Positions 11,576 through 22,109 of a stretch of 64,000 bases of DNA are shown piece after piece. Position numbers and translations under genes: made by a program. Under the pieces are notes generated by a model. That model had not been told where the DNA came from. It was given only the letters and a program-made list of their open reading frames with translations, and did not search any database. Every line of letters begins with the position of its first letter. The first letter of the stretch is position 1. Location: the NCBI GenBank assembly GCA_963575745.1, contig CAUYUJ010019078.1, positions 52,501 to 116,500 of the forward strand. The letters are read 5' to 3'. The stretch comes from Prorocentrum cordatum (Eukaryota; Sar; Dinophyceae; Prorocentrales; Prorocentraceae).

Positions 11576-11659
11576 TCCGCACCCTTGGGGGTCCCCTGCG
11601 CTCTTCGCGCTACATGTTCACTCGTTTCCCCTGGGCGGGGGGATGGTACCGTCAAATTT

Positions 11660-11851
11660 CGACGATAACATCCTCATCCTCTTCATCATCACCAACCTCA
11701 TCAGCAGCAGCAGTATCATCAACATCAGCAGCAGCATCATCACCACTACCACCACCACCATCATCATCATCAGCAGCAGCATCATCATCAGCATCATCAG
11801 CGTCATCATCATCATCATCATGATCGTCATCATCATCATCACCACCAGCAC

Positions 11852-11905
<54 letters not shown>

Positions 11906-11932
11906 TATCATTATCATCATCAGCATCATCAC

Positions 11933-11977
<45 letters not shown>

Positions 11978-12000
11978 TGTCATCAGCATTGTCGATATCA
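11660..12000. repeat. ATC/CAT microsatellite
   Basis: Imperfect (ATC)n with scattered AGC interruptions. Confidence 0.95.
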
Positions 12001-12034
12001 TCACCATCATCCTCCTCCGCCGCCCCCTTGTGCT

Positions 12035-12560
12035 CCCCCTGTGGCGAGTCCGGGTCCCGCGCGCGCAGATCTCTTCGATCGGAAGCCTGCGCGTCCCTCC
12101 AACGCCCTGCGCTGGCCGACCAAGGAACGAACGGCAAAAGCATATGGCAGGCAACTCGCATCCCCAGGGGGGGAAGCGACACGTCAGCTGGTGCACTCCC
12201 CACGCATCTCGCGGCGGGGGGAAAGGAGAGGGAGGAGGATAAGGAGGAGGAGAGTGAGGGGGATGAGGGGGTCGACAATGACGAGGGTGAAGGACTAGTT
12301 CCCTCCTCCTTCTCCTCCTCCTCCTCCTGAGGTCCTCCTCCTCCTCCTCAAGTCCTCCTCCTCCTCCTCCTCCTCAAGTCCTCCTCCTCCTCCTCCTCCT
12401 CCTCTTCCTCCTCCTCCTCCTCCTCCCCCTGCGGCGAGCGCGGGTCCCGCGCGCCCACTCGTTGTGCGAAAGCCGTCGCGTCCCTCCAACGCTCTGCGCG
12501 GGCTTCCCGGAGACGGCTGTTGCATGCAGCAGGCAACAGCCATCCCCCGTCGGCGGCATC
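12035..12560. repeat. diverged ~130-bp direct duplication separated by TCC arrays
   Basis: CGGGTCCCGCGCGC...GCGTCCCTCCAACGC...GGCAACTCGCATCCCC at 12047-12170 matches 12437-12555. Each copy is preceded by a trinucleotide array (ATC/TCC, then TCC). Confidence 0.75.
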
Positions 12561-12643
12561 CAAGAGAGGGGCGTCCAAGAGAAGTGTTCGCAAACCATGG
12601 TGCGACGCACGCACACGGCCCAGGGGGGCCAAGAGACGTGCTG

Positions 12644-12652
12644 AGATAAGAA
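12644..12652. repeat. 9-bp target-site duplication, left (AGATAAGAA)
   Basis: AGATAAGAA directly precedes the inverted-repeat element and recurs exactly at its other end (12838-12846). Confidence 0.8.
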
Positions 12653-12837
12653 TTAATTCGGGCCTGTCCCCCATACAGGGAATGTTCGACGAAAAATGAA
12701 AAACATCGTCAAAGCTCATTACAAAAAAAAGGTCAGAAAATCATCCAAAATGGTCAGGAAATATTCAAAACATCGTCCCCAGCCTATGTTTGAACTATCT
12801 TCGAACATTCCCCCTGTAGAGGGACAGGCCCGACTTA
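12653..12837. mobile_element. MITE, 185 bp, 9-bp TSD (Mutator-like size)
   Basis: The left end (TTAATTCGGGCCTGTCCC, then an ACAGGG..ATGTTCGA block) and the reverse complement of the right end (TAAGTCGGGCCTGTCCC, then ACAGGGGGAATGTTCGA) form ~36-bp terminal inverted repeats. The centre is AT-rich and noncoding. Direct repeats of 9 bp flank both ends, the size typical of Mutator-like elements. A TTAA-type target is a weaker alternative, because TTAA also lies at both ends. Confidence 0.85.
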
Positions 12838-12846
12838 AGATAAGAA
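12838..12846. repeat. 9-bp target-site duplication, right (AGATAAGAA)
   Basis: Exact copy of 12644-12652. Confidence 0.8.
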
Positions 12847-13020
12847 GAGAGAGGCCATGAAATCCAAGCAGATCTCGTGGCCCTGGACCTCATCATCCCC
12901 CAATCATCACCCCCTTCTTGGCGGCCCCGGCCCAGGGAGGAGGGGGCACGCAGGCCGGGGCCGTTCTCCTCCACCTCGTTCTCCTCTTCCAGTGGGACAC
13001 AGCACGGCATCGCCTTGAAC

Positions 13021-13160
13021 TTTCGGAGGTCCGTGCGGATTTCTTGGATCCTCACTGACCCCCCTCGCTGGCGCGCGGAGCGCGCCAGGGGCGGCGCCAG
13101 AGGCGCCGCCCAGGGGGCCCAGCGCAGATCCAAGAAAATCCGCGCGGAGCGCCGAAGAAT
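13021..13160. mobile_element. GCGCGGA hairpin element, copy 1
   Basis: The left arm GGTCCGTGCGGATTTCTTGG and right arm GATCCAAGAAAATCCGCGCG are inverted repeats around a core CCAGGGGCGGCGCCAGAGGC..GCCGCCCAGGGGG. The same architecture recurs at 14058-14145, 19382-19515, 28450-28750 and 53909-54056. Confidence 0.8.
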
Positions 13161-13244
13161 TATGCTGAGGCAAGTTGTTGTTCTTCGAACCTTCCCGTCG
13201 CTGCCGCCGTCGCCGCGGATCCGCGGCAAGCCTGAGGGAGAAGC

Positions 13245-13570
13245 ACGGGGGGGGGGAGGAGCGAGGGAGGTGGAGGAGGGAGGAGGGAGGAGGGAGAGGA
13301 GGGAGGAGGACGAGGAGGAGAGAGGAGGGAGGGGGGAGGAGGGAGGGGAGGGAGGAGGGAGGAGGAGGAGGGAGGAGGGAGGAGGGAGGAGGGAGGGGAG
13401 GAGAGGGGGAGGGAGGGGAGGGAGGGAGGAGGGAGAGGGAGGGAGGGGAGGGGGAGGGAGGTGGGAGAAGGGAGGAGAGTGAGGGAGGAGGAGGAGGGAG
13501 GAGGGAGGAGGGAGGAGAGTGGAGGGAGGAGGGAGGAGGGAGGGAGGGAGGGAGGAGGGAGGGGGAGGTG
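13245..13570. repeat. GGA/GGGA purine array
   Basis: Purine-only on the plus strand, producing the Arg/Glu/Gly-rich and Ser/Pro-rich frames on either strand. Confidence 0.95.
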
Positions 13571-13709
13571 AAGTTCACCCGTCGCGGGCCGTCGCCTACG
13601 AGCCCCCCGGGGAGCGGAGGCGTCTCCTCCCCGCGCCCACCCGGCCCTCCCACGGCCAACCATCTCCAGAAAAAAAAATGGCACATACAAGGATGACCAG
13701 CTTGGAACT

Positions 13710-13925
13710 CATCCCTCCTCCTCCTCCAATTTCCTACTCCTCCCCCTCCTCCTCTCTCCTCCTCCTCCTAACATCCTCCTCCTCTACTCCTCCTGCCTTC
13801 CTCTCCCCCTCCTCCTCCTGCCTCCTCCTCTCCTGTCCTCCTCTCTCCTCCTCCTCCTCCCTCCTCTATCCCCTCCTCCTCTCCCCCCCCCCCCCCCTCC
13901 TCCTCATCCTCCTCTCCCCTTTTGC
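13710..13925. repeat. TCC pyrimidine array
   Basis: Imperfect (TCC)n with a C run near 13885. Confidence 0.95.
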
Positions 13926-14057
13926 TCTAATGCCTGGGCAGGATAGACTGTCATGGGGGGGTGCACTCAGAAGATGAGGGGGTCATCAAGATCGGGGGGG
14001 CACCGTGTACGGAGAATCCCATCAACTGGGTAGGGAGATGTTTGAGGCTGCGAAACA

Positions 14058-14145
14058 AACTTTCGGAGATCCGCGCGGATGCTGGAGGCGCCGCCACGCG
14101 GACCAAGCGCCGTCTGAGGAAATCCGCTTGGGGAGCGCCGAACAG
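14058..14145. mobile_element. GCGCGGA hairpin element, copy 2 (degraded)
   Basis: CTTTCGGAGATCCGCGCGGA on the left and AATCCGCTTGGGGAGCGCCG on the right, with GGCGCCGCC in the centre. Shorter and more diverged than the 28.5-kb copy. Confidence 0.6.
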
Positions 14146-14429
14146 TTGGGTGAATGCCGCTTTCATTCGATACCCACCCACCCCTCCCATCCCATCCACG
14201 CGCGTCCACCGGACTTCCCCTCCAGTTCCACCCACGCGTGTCCTCTACCCTTTGTAGGTGCGCGAACCGATGCATTCTTGTGATGCCAGCAAGCCCCGCG
14301 AGCGTTGCATTCGCGTGACTATCTGTTGGGGGCGGTCGGTACCTTGACCGATCCCTAGAATCCCCAACTCGTGCCCTGCTTGTCAGGGGAGCGACTGGTG
14401 CTTTGACCGATCGTTGCGACACCACCGCG

Positions 14430-15060
14430 AGAAGTGCATATGTCGTCTCGGCCAATTCGGCGGCCTCTCTGACTCTACTTCTCCACCTCCACTACGTCCT
14501 CCCTCATCTGTCCTCCCTCCGCCGTCCTACGCTCCCACTTCTCAACCTGCTACCTTCCTCATCCCCCTCTTCGTGTACTCCCTGTTTCACCCCCTCCTGT
14601 CGCCCCGTCACCCCCATGCCTCCGTCCTCGTTGCCCATCCCTCCTCCCATACGATCCTCCTTCCTCATCCAAACACACTCCGCCTCCTCCTCCTACCTAT
14701 GCCTCCTCCTCCTGCTTCTGCTCATGTTCCTCCAACGCCTGTGTCTCCTTCTCCTTATCATGCTGATCGTCCGCATCCGCATCAACTCTCGCCTCGTCCA
14801 ACTCAATCGCCCTACCGTGGCTGACTCCTTCTGATCCTCCGCATCATATCCCTTCATCATCCGCGTCTGACCCCTAAAACATTTCCCCTCACGAACACTT
14901 CCTCCTTCTCCTCCTCCTCCTACTCCTACTCCTCCTCCTCTTCCTCCTGTTCCTCCTCCTCCTCCTCCTCCAACTCCTACTCCTCCAACTCCTACTCCTC
15001 CTCCCCCTCCCCGACCTCCTCACGAACTCGCTCAACAACACCTACAACCTCCCCACTCTC
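14430..15060. repeat. pyrimidine-rich low-complexity DNA
   Basis: C/T-rich, grading into (TCC)n. The open frames at 14403-14834 and 14414-14824 are Pro/Ser/Leu-rich with no recognisable domain. Confidence 0.8.
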
Positions 15061-15107
15061 CTACTCCTCCTCCTCCTCCTCCTCCTCATCATCATCATCA
15101 CCATCAG

Positions 15108-15151
<44 letters not shown>

Positions 15152-15356
15152 GCATCACCATCATCATCATCATCATCATCATCAGCATCATCATCAGCAT
15201 CAGCATCATCATCATCATCACCACCACCATCATCAGCATCATCATCATCATCATCAGCCGCAGCAGCATCATCATCATCAGCAGCATCACCATCATCATC
15301 ATCAGCATCATCATCAGCATCAGCATCATCATCATCACCACCACCACCATCATCAG

Positions 15357-15405
<49 letters not shown>

Positions 15406-15407
15406 AG

Positions 15408-15442
<35 letters not shown>

Positions 15443-15443
15443 G

Positions 15444-15478
<35 letters not shown>

Positions 15479-16549
15479 GCATCAGCATCATCATCATCAT
15501 CAGCATCATCATCATCATCATCATCATTATCATCATCATCATGTTATTCCTTTTCCTCCGTTTCCTCATGTTCCTCCGTTTCCTCCTCCTCCTCCTCCTC
15601 CTCATCATCATCATCATCCCCCACCGCCACCATCGCCATCATCGTCGTCCTCATCAACAGCATCATCATCAGCATCATCAGCATCATAGCATTCAACATC
15701 AGCACCAACATTATCGGCAGCATCATCAGCATCGTCAGCATCAGCATCATCATCAGCATACGTACAACAAGCATCATCATTATCGGCGTCATCATAATCA
15801 GCATATTCTTCATCTTCATCATCATCCTCATCCTCATCACCCTCGTCCGTCTCCTCATCCTTCTGGTATGCACCATTGCATCAACATCGTCACCAACAGC
15901 TCACCACCACTACCACCACCGCGATCGTCATCGTCGTATCATCATAATCAGCACCATGATCAGGACCACCATCATCACCATCATCGTCATCAGCATCAGC
16001 ATCACCATCAATTTCAGCATCAGCATCAGCAGCAGCAGCATCAGCATCATCATCCTCAGCATCATCATCATCCAGCATCAGCCTCATAGCCGTCCTCATC
16101 CACATCCGCATCACCATCATCATTAACATCATCATTACCATCAGCCTCATCATCAGCGTCATCATCGACAGCAACAGCAGTATTAGCATAATCATCATCG
16201 TCGTCAGCATCGCCATCAGCAGCATCATCACCATGTCCATCATCCTCATCATGATCATCATCATCGTCGTCATCATCACCAGCGTCAGCACTATCATCAC
16301 CACCTTCAACATCAGCATCAGCATCATCACCATTATCAGCATGACCAACATAAACGTCAGCATCATCATCACCAACGACGTCATCAGCAGCATTAGCATG
16401 CCATCATCGTCAGCATCGACATCACCCCTAGCAGAACCATCATCACCATCATCAGCGGCACCATCACCATCATACGCAGTATCATCCTCATTATCATCAC
16501 TGGCATCATCATCATCATCATCGGCATCACCATCACATTCATCAACAGT

Positions 16550-16590
<41 letters not shown>

Positions 16591-16608
16591 TATCATCATC
16601 ATCATCAG

Positions 16609-16645
<37 letters not shown>

Positions 16646-17340
16646 GCCAAAGCGTCATCAGAATCAACATCATAATCCTCAACAGCAAATCATCACCGTC
16701 ATGCACATACACATAAGAATGGCCATCATCACCGCATTTCCATCATGATCATGATCGTCAGTATCATAATGACCAACTCACCACCACCACCACCACCAGC
16801 ATCGTCATCCTCAACACCATCACCATCGACATTAAACCATCATCAGTACGTACCGCCATGCAGTATCAACAACAGCAGAATCATTCCCCACAGCATCATC
16901 AGTATCGCCTTAATCATCATCAACAGCAGCATTACGAACACCAACATAATCATGGTCATCACAATCGTCATCATCAACAGCACCGTCACCAGTCGTCCTC
17001 ATCAATGACAGCACCAGCATCATCGCAATCGTTAGCATATCATGATCGTCCTGCACATCATCATTTTCATTCTCAGCTACAGCATCACAACCACACCACC
17101 ACCGCCACAACCACCATCACCATCACGTCACCACCACCGTGTTCCTCCTCTCCTCCACCTCCTCTCCATCATCAGGTTCGGCATCAGCTTCAGCAGCATC
17201 AGCATCAGCATCAGCATCAGCATCAGCATCCACCATCCTCAGCCATGCCATCATCACGATCATCCGCAGCTGCATCATTATGATCATCCTCATCATCATC
17301 TTCACCATTGGGACCATCCTCACCATCATCACAACTCATC
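15061..17340. repeat. CAT/CAG/ATC microsatellite, >2 kb
   Basis: Continuous imperfect trinucleotide array mixing CAT, CAG and CAC units. A block with AGCATCATCATCAGCATCAG is repeated near 15185 and 15300. All frames (poly-His, poly-Met, poly-Ser, poly-Ile) are array products. Confidence 0.97.
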
Positions 17341-17593
17341 ACCCTCATCCTCCTCCCCGTCATCACCAGAAACAGCAGCGGCAGCAGCATAACGCGCCCG
17401 CACGCCCATCCTGGCACGTGCAGGGGCCTCTCGAAAAAAAGTCTCGTGCAGGGCTGCAGCGCCCCGGGCGCCCGGCGCCCGCGGGCCTGCGGGCCCACCC
17501 GCGGGGGTGGAGAAAGGACCCGCCTGGCGCGCCCGCGCCGCGGCGCCCACGACAGGGCCCAGAGCACAAGGCCGCGCAGGCAGAGATGCGATG

Positions 17594-17650
17594 AGGGAGG
17601 AGGAGGAGGAGGAGGAGGAGGAGGAGGAGGAGGAGGAGGAGGAGGAGGAA
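17594..17650. repeat. GGA microsatellite
   Basis: (GGA)n, about 18 units. Confidence 0.95.
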
Positions 17651-17799
17651 AAGCGAATACTACGACTGCCACGAGACGGTTGGAACAAGCAGCATGGCGG
17701 CGAGACCCTTCCCTCTGCCACGAGAGGGTTGGATCAAGCAGCACAGATGCGAGGGCAGCCTCCCAGACAGCCGGCGGATGCTCGGAGCCAGCTCCTGCG

Positions 17800-17960
17800 C
17801 AGACAGGCCAGGACGAGGACAGGATCGTGTGAAGATAAACATCGAGTCTCTGAGCTCGGGCGGCGCTGGAGGACTTCTCGGGGGCCGCGGCCTTCTCAGA
17901 GCGTTCCAGAACGCTCTGAAGGGCGTTTCCGAACGATCTGAGCGGATGTATCCTCGTTCT
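17800..17960. repeat. palindrome-bearing dispersed repeat P, copy 1
   Basis: GACGAGGACAGGATCGTGTG...GGCCGCGGCCTTCTCAGAGC... contains arms CAGAGCGTTC and GAACGCTCTG with a 2-bp spacer. Related copies lie at 20690-20860, 38660-39000 and 45990-46150. Confidence 0.7.
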
Positions 17961-18227
17961 AGCCGCGTCCGACGTCAGCACGATGAAAGTCGATCAAGCC
18001 CGATGAAAAGGCCATTGAGCCTGATCAGACAGGATTAAGCTGGCAATCGTGCGGGACTAAGCGGGATCAGGCAAGATTAGGCGGGATTGGGCCAGATTGC
18101 GCAGAATTCAAAAAAATAGGACAGCCCAGGGATACTTATACCAACGACGATTCAGAATTTCACAAGCGGCCCGCATGAAGAAAATCCTGAAGACCTCGCG
18201 CGGCAACTTGAAGCCCAATTTGCGTCG

Positions 18228-18305
18228 GATCCACGTTGGACTGACGTCGGGTTCCCGTCGGATTGCGTCGGACTCACGTCGGATTCACGTCGGATTTCTG
18301 TCGGA
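18228..18305. repeat. ACGTCGGATTC minisatellite
   Basis: Six or seven degenerate units of (ACGTCGGA(T/C)TC). Confidence 0.85.
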
Positions 18306-18675
18306 GCATCGCTGCGAGAACGTCGACGCATATGTTACGGAGCGGACGTGCGGATTCGATGATACAACTATTGCGTGCCGCGCGAGGCCTCCAGAATTTC
18401 CTCACATCGAACCCATTTGTTATGGCCCCAGGGTCGATAGCGGCCCTCTGAGGCCGAATTTGAGGGAAACTCCCACGTAGAAAAGACTCCAGATGTCCAA
18501 AAATTGTAGCATCGCGAAAAATCACGCCTGGAGCCCTGGGCCTCATGTCCCTGCTGTAATCTCCGAACTAGACAGATATGTGATGCTCCCAGGGCCCGAA
18601 ACTGGGCGAACGCGCACGTCTCAACAAACATTGCAACGCCAACATCCTCGCCACTGGGTCAGAGGCATCTTTGAT

Positions 18676-18871
18676 GGGGTCCGAGTTTATGGGTCGGAGG
18701 ATCGCACCGCTTCGCCAATGCATCGGCGAAGTATCGGCGATACATCTGCGACACGTCGGCGACGCATCGGCGACGTCGGCCTGACAAACATCTGGCTACA
18801 CATCAACCCGCATCTCCGAGGCATCGGCGATGCGGCGCGATCCTCCGACCTCAACGACTCGGACGGACCCC
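18676..18871. mobile_element. GCATCGGCGATG inverted-repeat element, copy 1
   Basis: Begins GGGGTCCGAG and ends GGACGGACCCC. Internal inverted blocks are GGTCGGAGGATCGCACCGC and GCGGCGCGATCCTCCGACC. The centre holds several ATCGGCGA units. Related elements are at 28030-28206 and 47981-48165. Confidence 0.75.
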
Positions 18872-18884
18872 ATCTGGTAGGTGG

Positions 18885-18990
18885 CGACATCCGAACCCTA
18901 CCCCACCAACCATCGAGTCTCCTGAATCGATGGGAGGCGGGAGCGGGGTCCGGGTTTCACCGCGTGCTCAACGGATTTCGAACCCTAACC
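18885..18990. repeat. dispersed repeat shared with 53330-53450
   Basis: CGAACCCTACCCCACCAACC ... CTCCTGAATCGATGGGAGGC ... CCGCGTGCTCAACGGATTTC aligns collinearly with 53342-53440. Noncoding in both. Confidence 0.7.
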
Positions 18991-19204
18991 CCGCCGCCCA
19001 TGGAGCTGCCTGAATCGTTGATCGGGGAGAGCAGGGTCTGCCAGGAAGCTGGGTGCACCCGTGGCTGCATCAACATGAGGAACATCTGAGGTCCACGCGC
19101 TGGACACGCGCGTGGAGGGCCAGCGTGCCTGGCCACACGAGGGCCGAGGAAAGGAAAAATATGTGGCCACGTGGGCCAATCCAAGCCCGGGTCAGTCAGG
19201 CTTT

Positions 19205-19246
19205 GCAGGATGCTGCAAGATCCTGCAGGATCTTGCAGCATCCTGC
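19205..19246. repeat. 42-bp perfect palindrome
   Basis: The 21-bp arm starting GCAGGATGCTGCAAGATCCT is followed directly by its exact reverse complement, with no loop. It is centred on CTGCAG at 19223-19228. Related GCAGGATCCTGC blocks occur near 19288 and 30893. Confidence 0.95.
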
Positions 19247-19381
19247 GTGCCAACCCCAGGTAAGCGCACCCCTGGCTCTGCAGGATCCTGCAAGATCCGG
19301 CGCTCTGGCTGACCCCAGTTTGCATTGACCCCCGCCCCTTGAACCCGTATGCATCCATAGAAGAAGACAAAACGCCATAAA

Positions 19382-19515
19382 CATGCACTTTTGGCGCTCC
19401 GCGCGGACTTCTTGGATCTGAGCTGGGCACGCCCCCCCCCCCGAGGCGCCTCCAGCGCCGCCCCTGGCGCGCGGGCGCGGAGCGCCCAACGTTTCTGTTT
19501 ACAGCGTCTCTCTTT
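19382..19515. mobile_element. GCGCGGA hairpin element, copy 3
   Basis: The left arm TTGGCGCTCCGCGCGGACTT pairs with GCGCGGAGCGCCCAAC on the right. ATAAACA at 19376 and TGTTTAC at 19496 extend the inverted repeat. Confidence 0.75.
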
Positions 19516-19596
19516 CTTCGAATCCGGCTCCCGCCCAGGCCGGCAGCGTCACGTGTGCCCGGCTCCCTGGCCCCCCATGCGTGCGCCCCGACCCTT

Positions 19597-20018
19597 GGTG
19601 GTCCCCAAACGTGGTGGTGAGAACACCCGGTGGTGAGTTTTGGGCGATTTGGGTAACGGTTTTCGAGCGCTGGCTGGCCCAGGAAACGCAAAACCTCGTG
19701 GCGACCGCGTGTTCCCAAACCCGGTGGTGACCCAGAATTCTTTTTGTTGGGGAATCGGGGTCACCACCGGGTGTCTCACCACCTTCAGGGGGACGTAAGA
19801 CCTGGGTACAGGGGACTCGGAAATCCCCGACGAGGTTGTCAAAAAAATGACGAGGCCGAGCCTGCATTTTGACGAGGCCTCCCGCTGCAGACATCCCACG
19901 AAACTCCTCCTCGTCAAAATCCGAGGCGCGGTCGTCAAAAAACGATGGCGAACCCGAGTCCTGGCAAACCCGGGTCTTACGCTCCCCCGACACCTGGTTT
20001 GGAGACCACCAAGACCCT
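19597..20018. repeat. diverged inverted repeats with CACCCGGTGGTGA motifs
   Basis: CTTGGTGGTCCCCAAAC at 19600 is mirrored by GTTTGGAGACCACCAAG near 20010. CCGGTGGTGA occurs in direct and inverted orientation several times between them (19631, 19721, 19761). Frames on both strands are open but unrecognised. Confidence 0.55.
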
Positions 20019-20271
20019 GCCAGCCCGCGCCCGCTGCCGGGAGGCTGCCGCGAGTCACCGCCCGCGCGAGGCACCGCCCGCGAGCCGCGGCCGCCCCGGG
20101 CGGCAGCCCGCCTCAGACGCGGCGGAGCAGCAGCGGGGGCCCCGGGGCCACGTGGGCCGAGCCTCCGCGCGGCACCACGGCGTGCCGCGGGGCCGCCTGC
20201 GGCGGAGCGCACAGAGGCACACGAGGAATTACGAGATGTGTCCTCCCTGGAGGCGCGCGGCCGACCCGAAC

Positions 20272-20308
<37 letters not shown>

Positions 20309-20318
20309 TATATATATT

Positions 20319-20364
<46 letters not shown>

Positions 20365-20405
20365 TATATACATATATATATATGACTATATATATATATA
20401 CATAC
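20272..20405. repeat. TA/ATATAC microsatellite
   Basis: (TA)n with periodic TAC and TTTA interruptions. Confidence 0.97.
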
Positions 20406-20650
20406 CCATCTTGCATTAGATCGTTTCCCCAGCGGCGTGGCCAGAAAACGCCCGCGACGGCGCAGATACCATGAGGCTTCTCGGTGCGCGCGTCGCCCTG
20501 GGAAGCGCGCGTCCGACCCACACCTATTGTACATCCATCTGGTAGTTGATCGTTTCCCGTGCGGCGTGGCCAGAAAGCGCCCGCAACGGCGCATGTATGA
20601 GATTTCTCGGTGCGCGCGTCGCCCCTGGGGGGGCGACATATACGCACACA
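20405..20650. repeat. two 129-bp tandem units
   Basis: GATCGTTTCCCCAGCGGCGT at 20419 recurs at 20548 with few changes. Each unit contains GGCGTGGCCAGAAA and TTCTCGGTGCGCGCGTCGCC. Confidence 0.85.
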
Positions 20651-20689
20651 TGGTATGAGTATGTTTGGGTGACTCCGATGTGGGGAAAC

Positions 20690-20860
20690 AGAAAGATATG
20701 ACGAAGCCAGGATGAGGATCAACATCGGGTGAGGTCAAATCGGAGATCTCCGAGACCCGACGGATCTGGAAGATGTCTCGGGCGCCGCGGCCTTGTTAGA
20801 GCGTTCTGGAACGCTCTGGAACGGATTGATCTTCGTCCTAGCCGCGCCCGAAAAGTTCCC
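20690..20860. repeat. palindrome-bearing dispersed repeat P, copy 2
   Basis: TCGGAGATCTCCGA, GTCTCGGGCGCCGCGGCCTT and the palindrome AGAGCGTTCTGGAACGCTCT match copies near 17880 and 46060. Confidence 0.75.
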
Positions 20861-21021
20861 CGAGCTCCAGGCGTCGCAATCTCTTCTCGCAACGGGCGAA
20901 TTTGCCTTGCGTCGGGCCCCCAGGCCCTCACGGATCGAACCGGCTCGAAACATGCCGCAGAGAGATGAAGCTCAGGGCGCCTCGTCGTATTACTGTTCAC
21001 GATGCTGTACGTAGTCGCAAC

Positions 21022-21191
21022 TTGGGGGGCGGAAAGATACGGATACGTGTTGTCCCCGGACCTCTCTTGGGGTGCGTTCTGACTAGAATTTCGAGGCGAA
21101 TCCAGCGGTGACATCGAGGATTCCCCAGGAGGACCAGGAAAGGCCGAAAACGAAGGAGGACAACACGTATCCGTATCTTTTTCCCCCCCGA
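21022..21191. mobile_element. MITE, 170 bp, long near-perfect TIRs
   Basis: The left end contains AAAGATACGGATACGTGTTG TCC, and the right end contains its exact reverse complement (GGACAACACGTATCCGTATC TTT). G-runs extend the TIRs to ~33 bp. A 5-bp direct repeat GCAAC lies just outside each end (21017-21021 and 21192-21196), a possible target duplication. The interior is noncoding and shares TGGGGTGCG..CTGAC..GGCGAATCCAGC with ~26800. Confidence 0.8.
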
Positions 21192-21593
21192 GCAACGTCG
21201 AATCTCAGGGGAAAGCGATTAGTGCCGGTGCCTCTCCACACGTCGTGCCCTGTGCAAGCCCACTGCAACATTCGGGGGGGGGGCCCTTACGCGCCGGCCA
21301 ACCGCCGCAAGGGCAACTGCCGGGAGCCCAAGTGGGTGAGATGCGTGCTGCCCTCTGGCCACCCTCCTCCCCGCATGCCTACTCCCTGCGCCCGCACCCG
21401 TCGCCACAGCATTTTGCGATGTTGGAGTTGTTCACAACGCCAGATCCCAGAGAATGATTCGGCTGCGCGCAGGGGGCGACCCAGGGAACGGTCTGAGAAC
21501 ACAGAGTGTCTCACTCGCATTCTGCGCGGCAGCATGTGAGCATAGAATACGACCAGAAGCTCCCTGGTGACACATGTCACCCCGAAAACGGTG

Positions 21594-21820
21594 AAATAAA
21601 AAACAAGTGCTTCACTCGAGGATCGTGGCCTCCGAGGGGGGAGCCGCAATCGACTACCCCCAAGAGCCCCCCAAGAGGCCCTGGGGGCCTCCAAAACGCC
21701 GCCAAGGAGCCCCAAGAGACTCCCAAGAGGTCCCCAAGAGGCCCCCAAGAGGCCCTAAAGAGGGCTCCAGGGCCGGCGGCATGAGCGAAGCGATTAAATA
21801 AAAAACAAGTGCTTCACTCG
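21594..21820. mobile_element. CCAAGAG-family insertion in satellite, between 25-bp direct repeats
   Basis: A 25-bp satellite segment (AAATAAAAAACAAGTGCTTC ACTCG) occurs exactly at 21594-21618 and 21796-21820. Between them lies a CCCCAAGAGG array. This is either an insertion with a long duplication or recombination between monomers. Confidence 0.65.
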
Positions 21821-22109
21821 CATTCTGGGCGTCGACGTGAAAAAACATACTCTGCAGAGAAAAAAGCAGGGGTGGCACGGGCCGCCCTGAAAAAACGGTG
21901 TGCGAGAAAACGAGTGGCCCCTCCGTATGGTCAGCGCCAACATGCAACCATGCATGACGACAGACCGCGGGGCTGATACGTGTCACACTGAAAACGGTGT
22001 GAGAAAAACCGATTGGGTCACTTGCACTCTGAGCGTCAATTTGTAATCACACATCACGTGAAGCACAGAGACGGCATGTGTCGCCCCGAAGTCGGTTCGA
22101 GAAAAACGA

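Noticed and set aside
15042-17283. Poly-Met, poly-His, poly-Ser and poly-Ile frames
   Set aside because: Direct readings of the CAT/CAG microsatellite in different frames.
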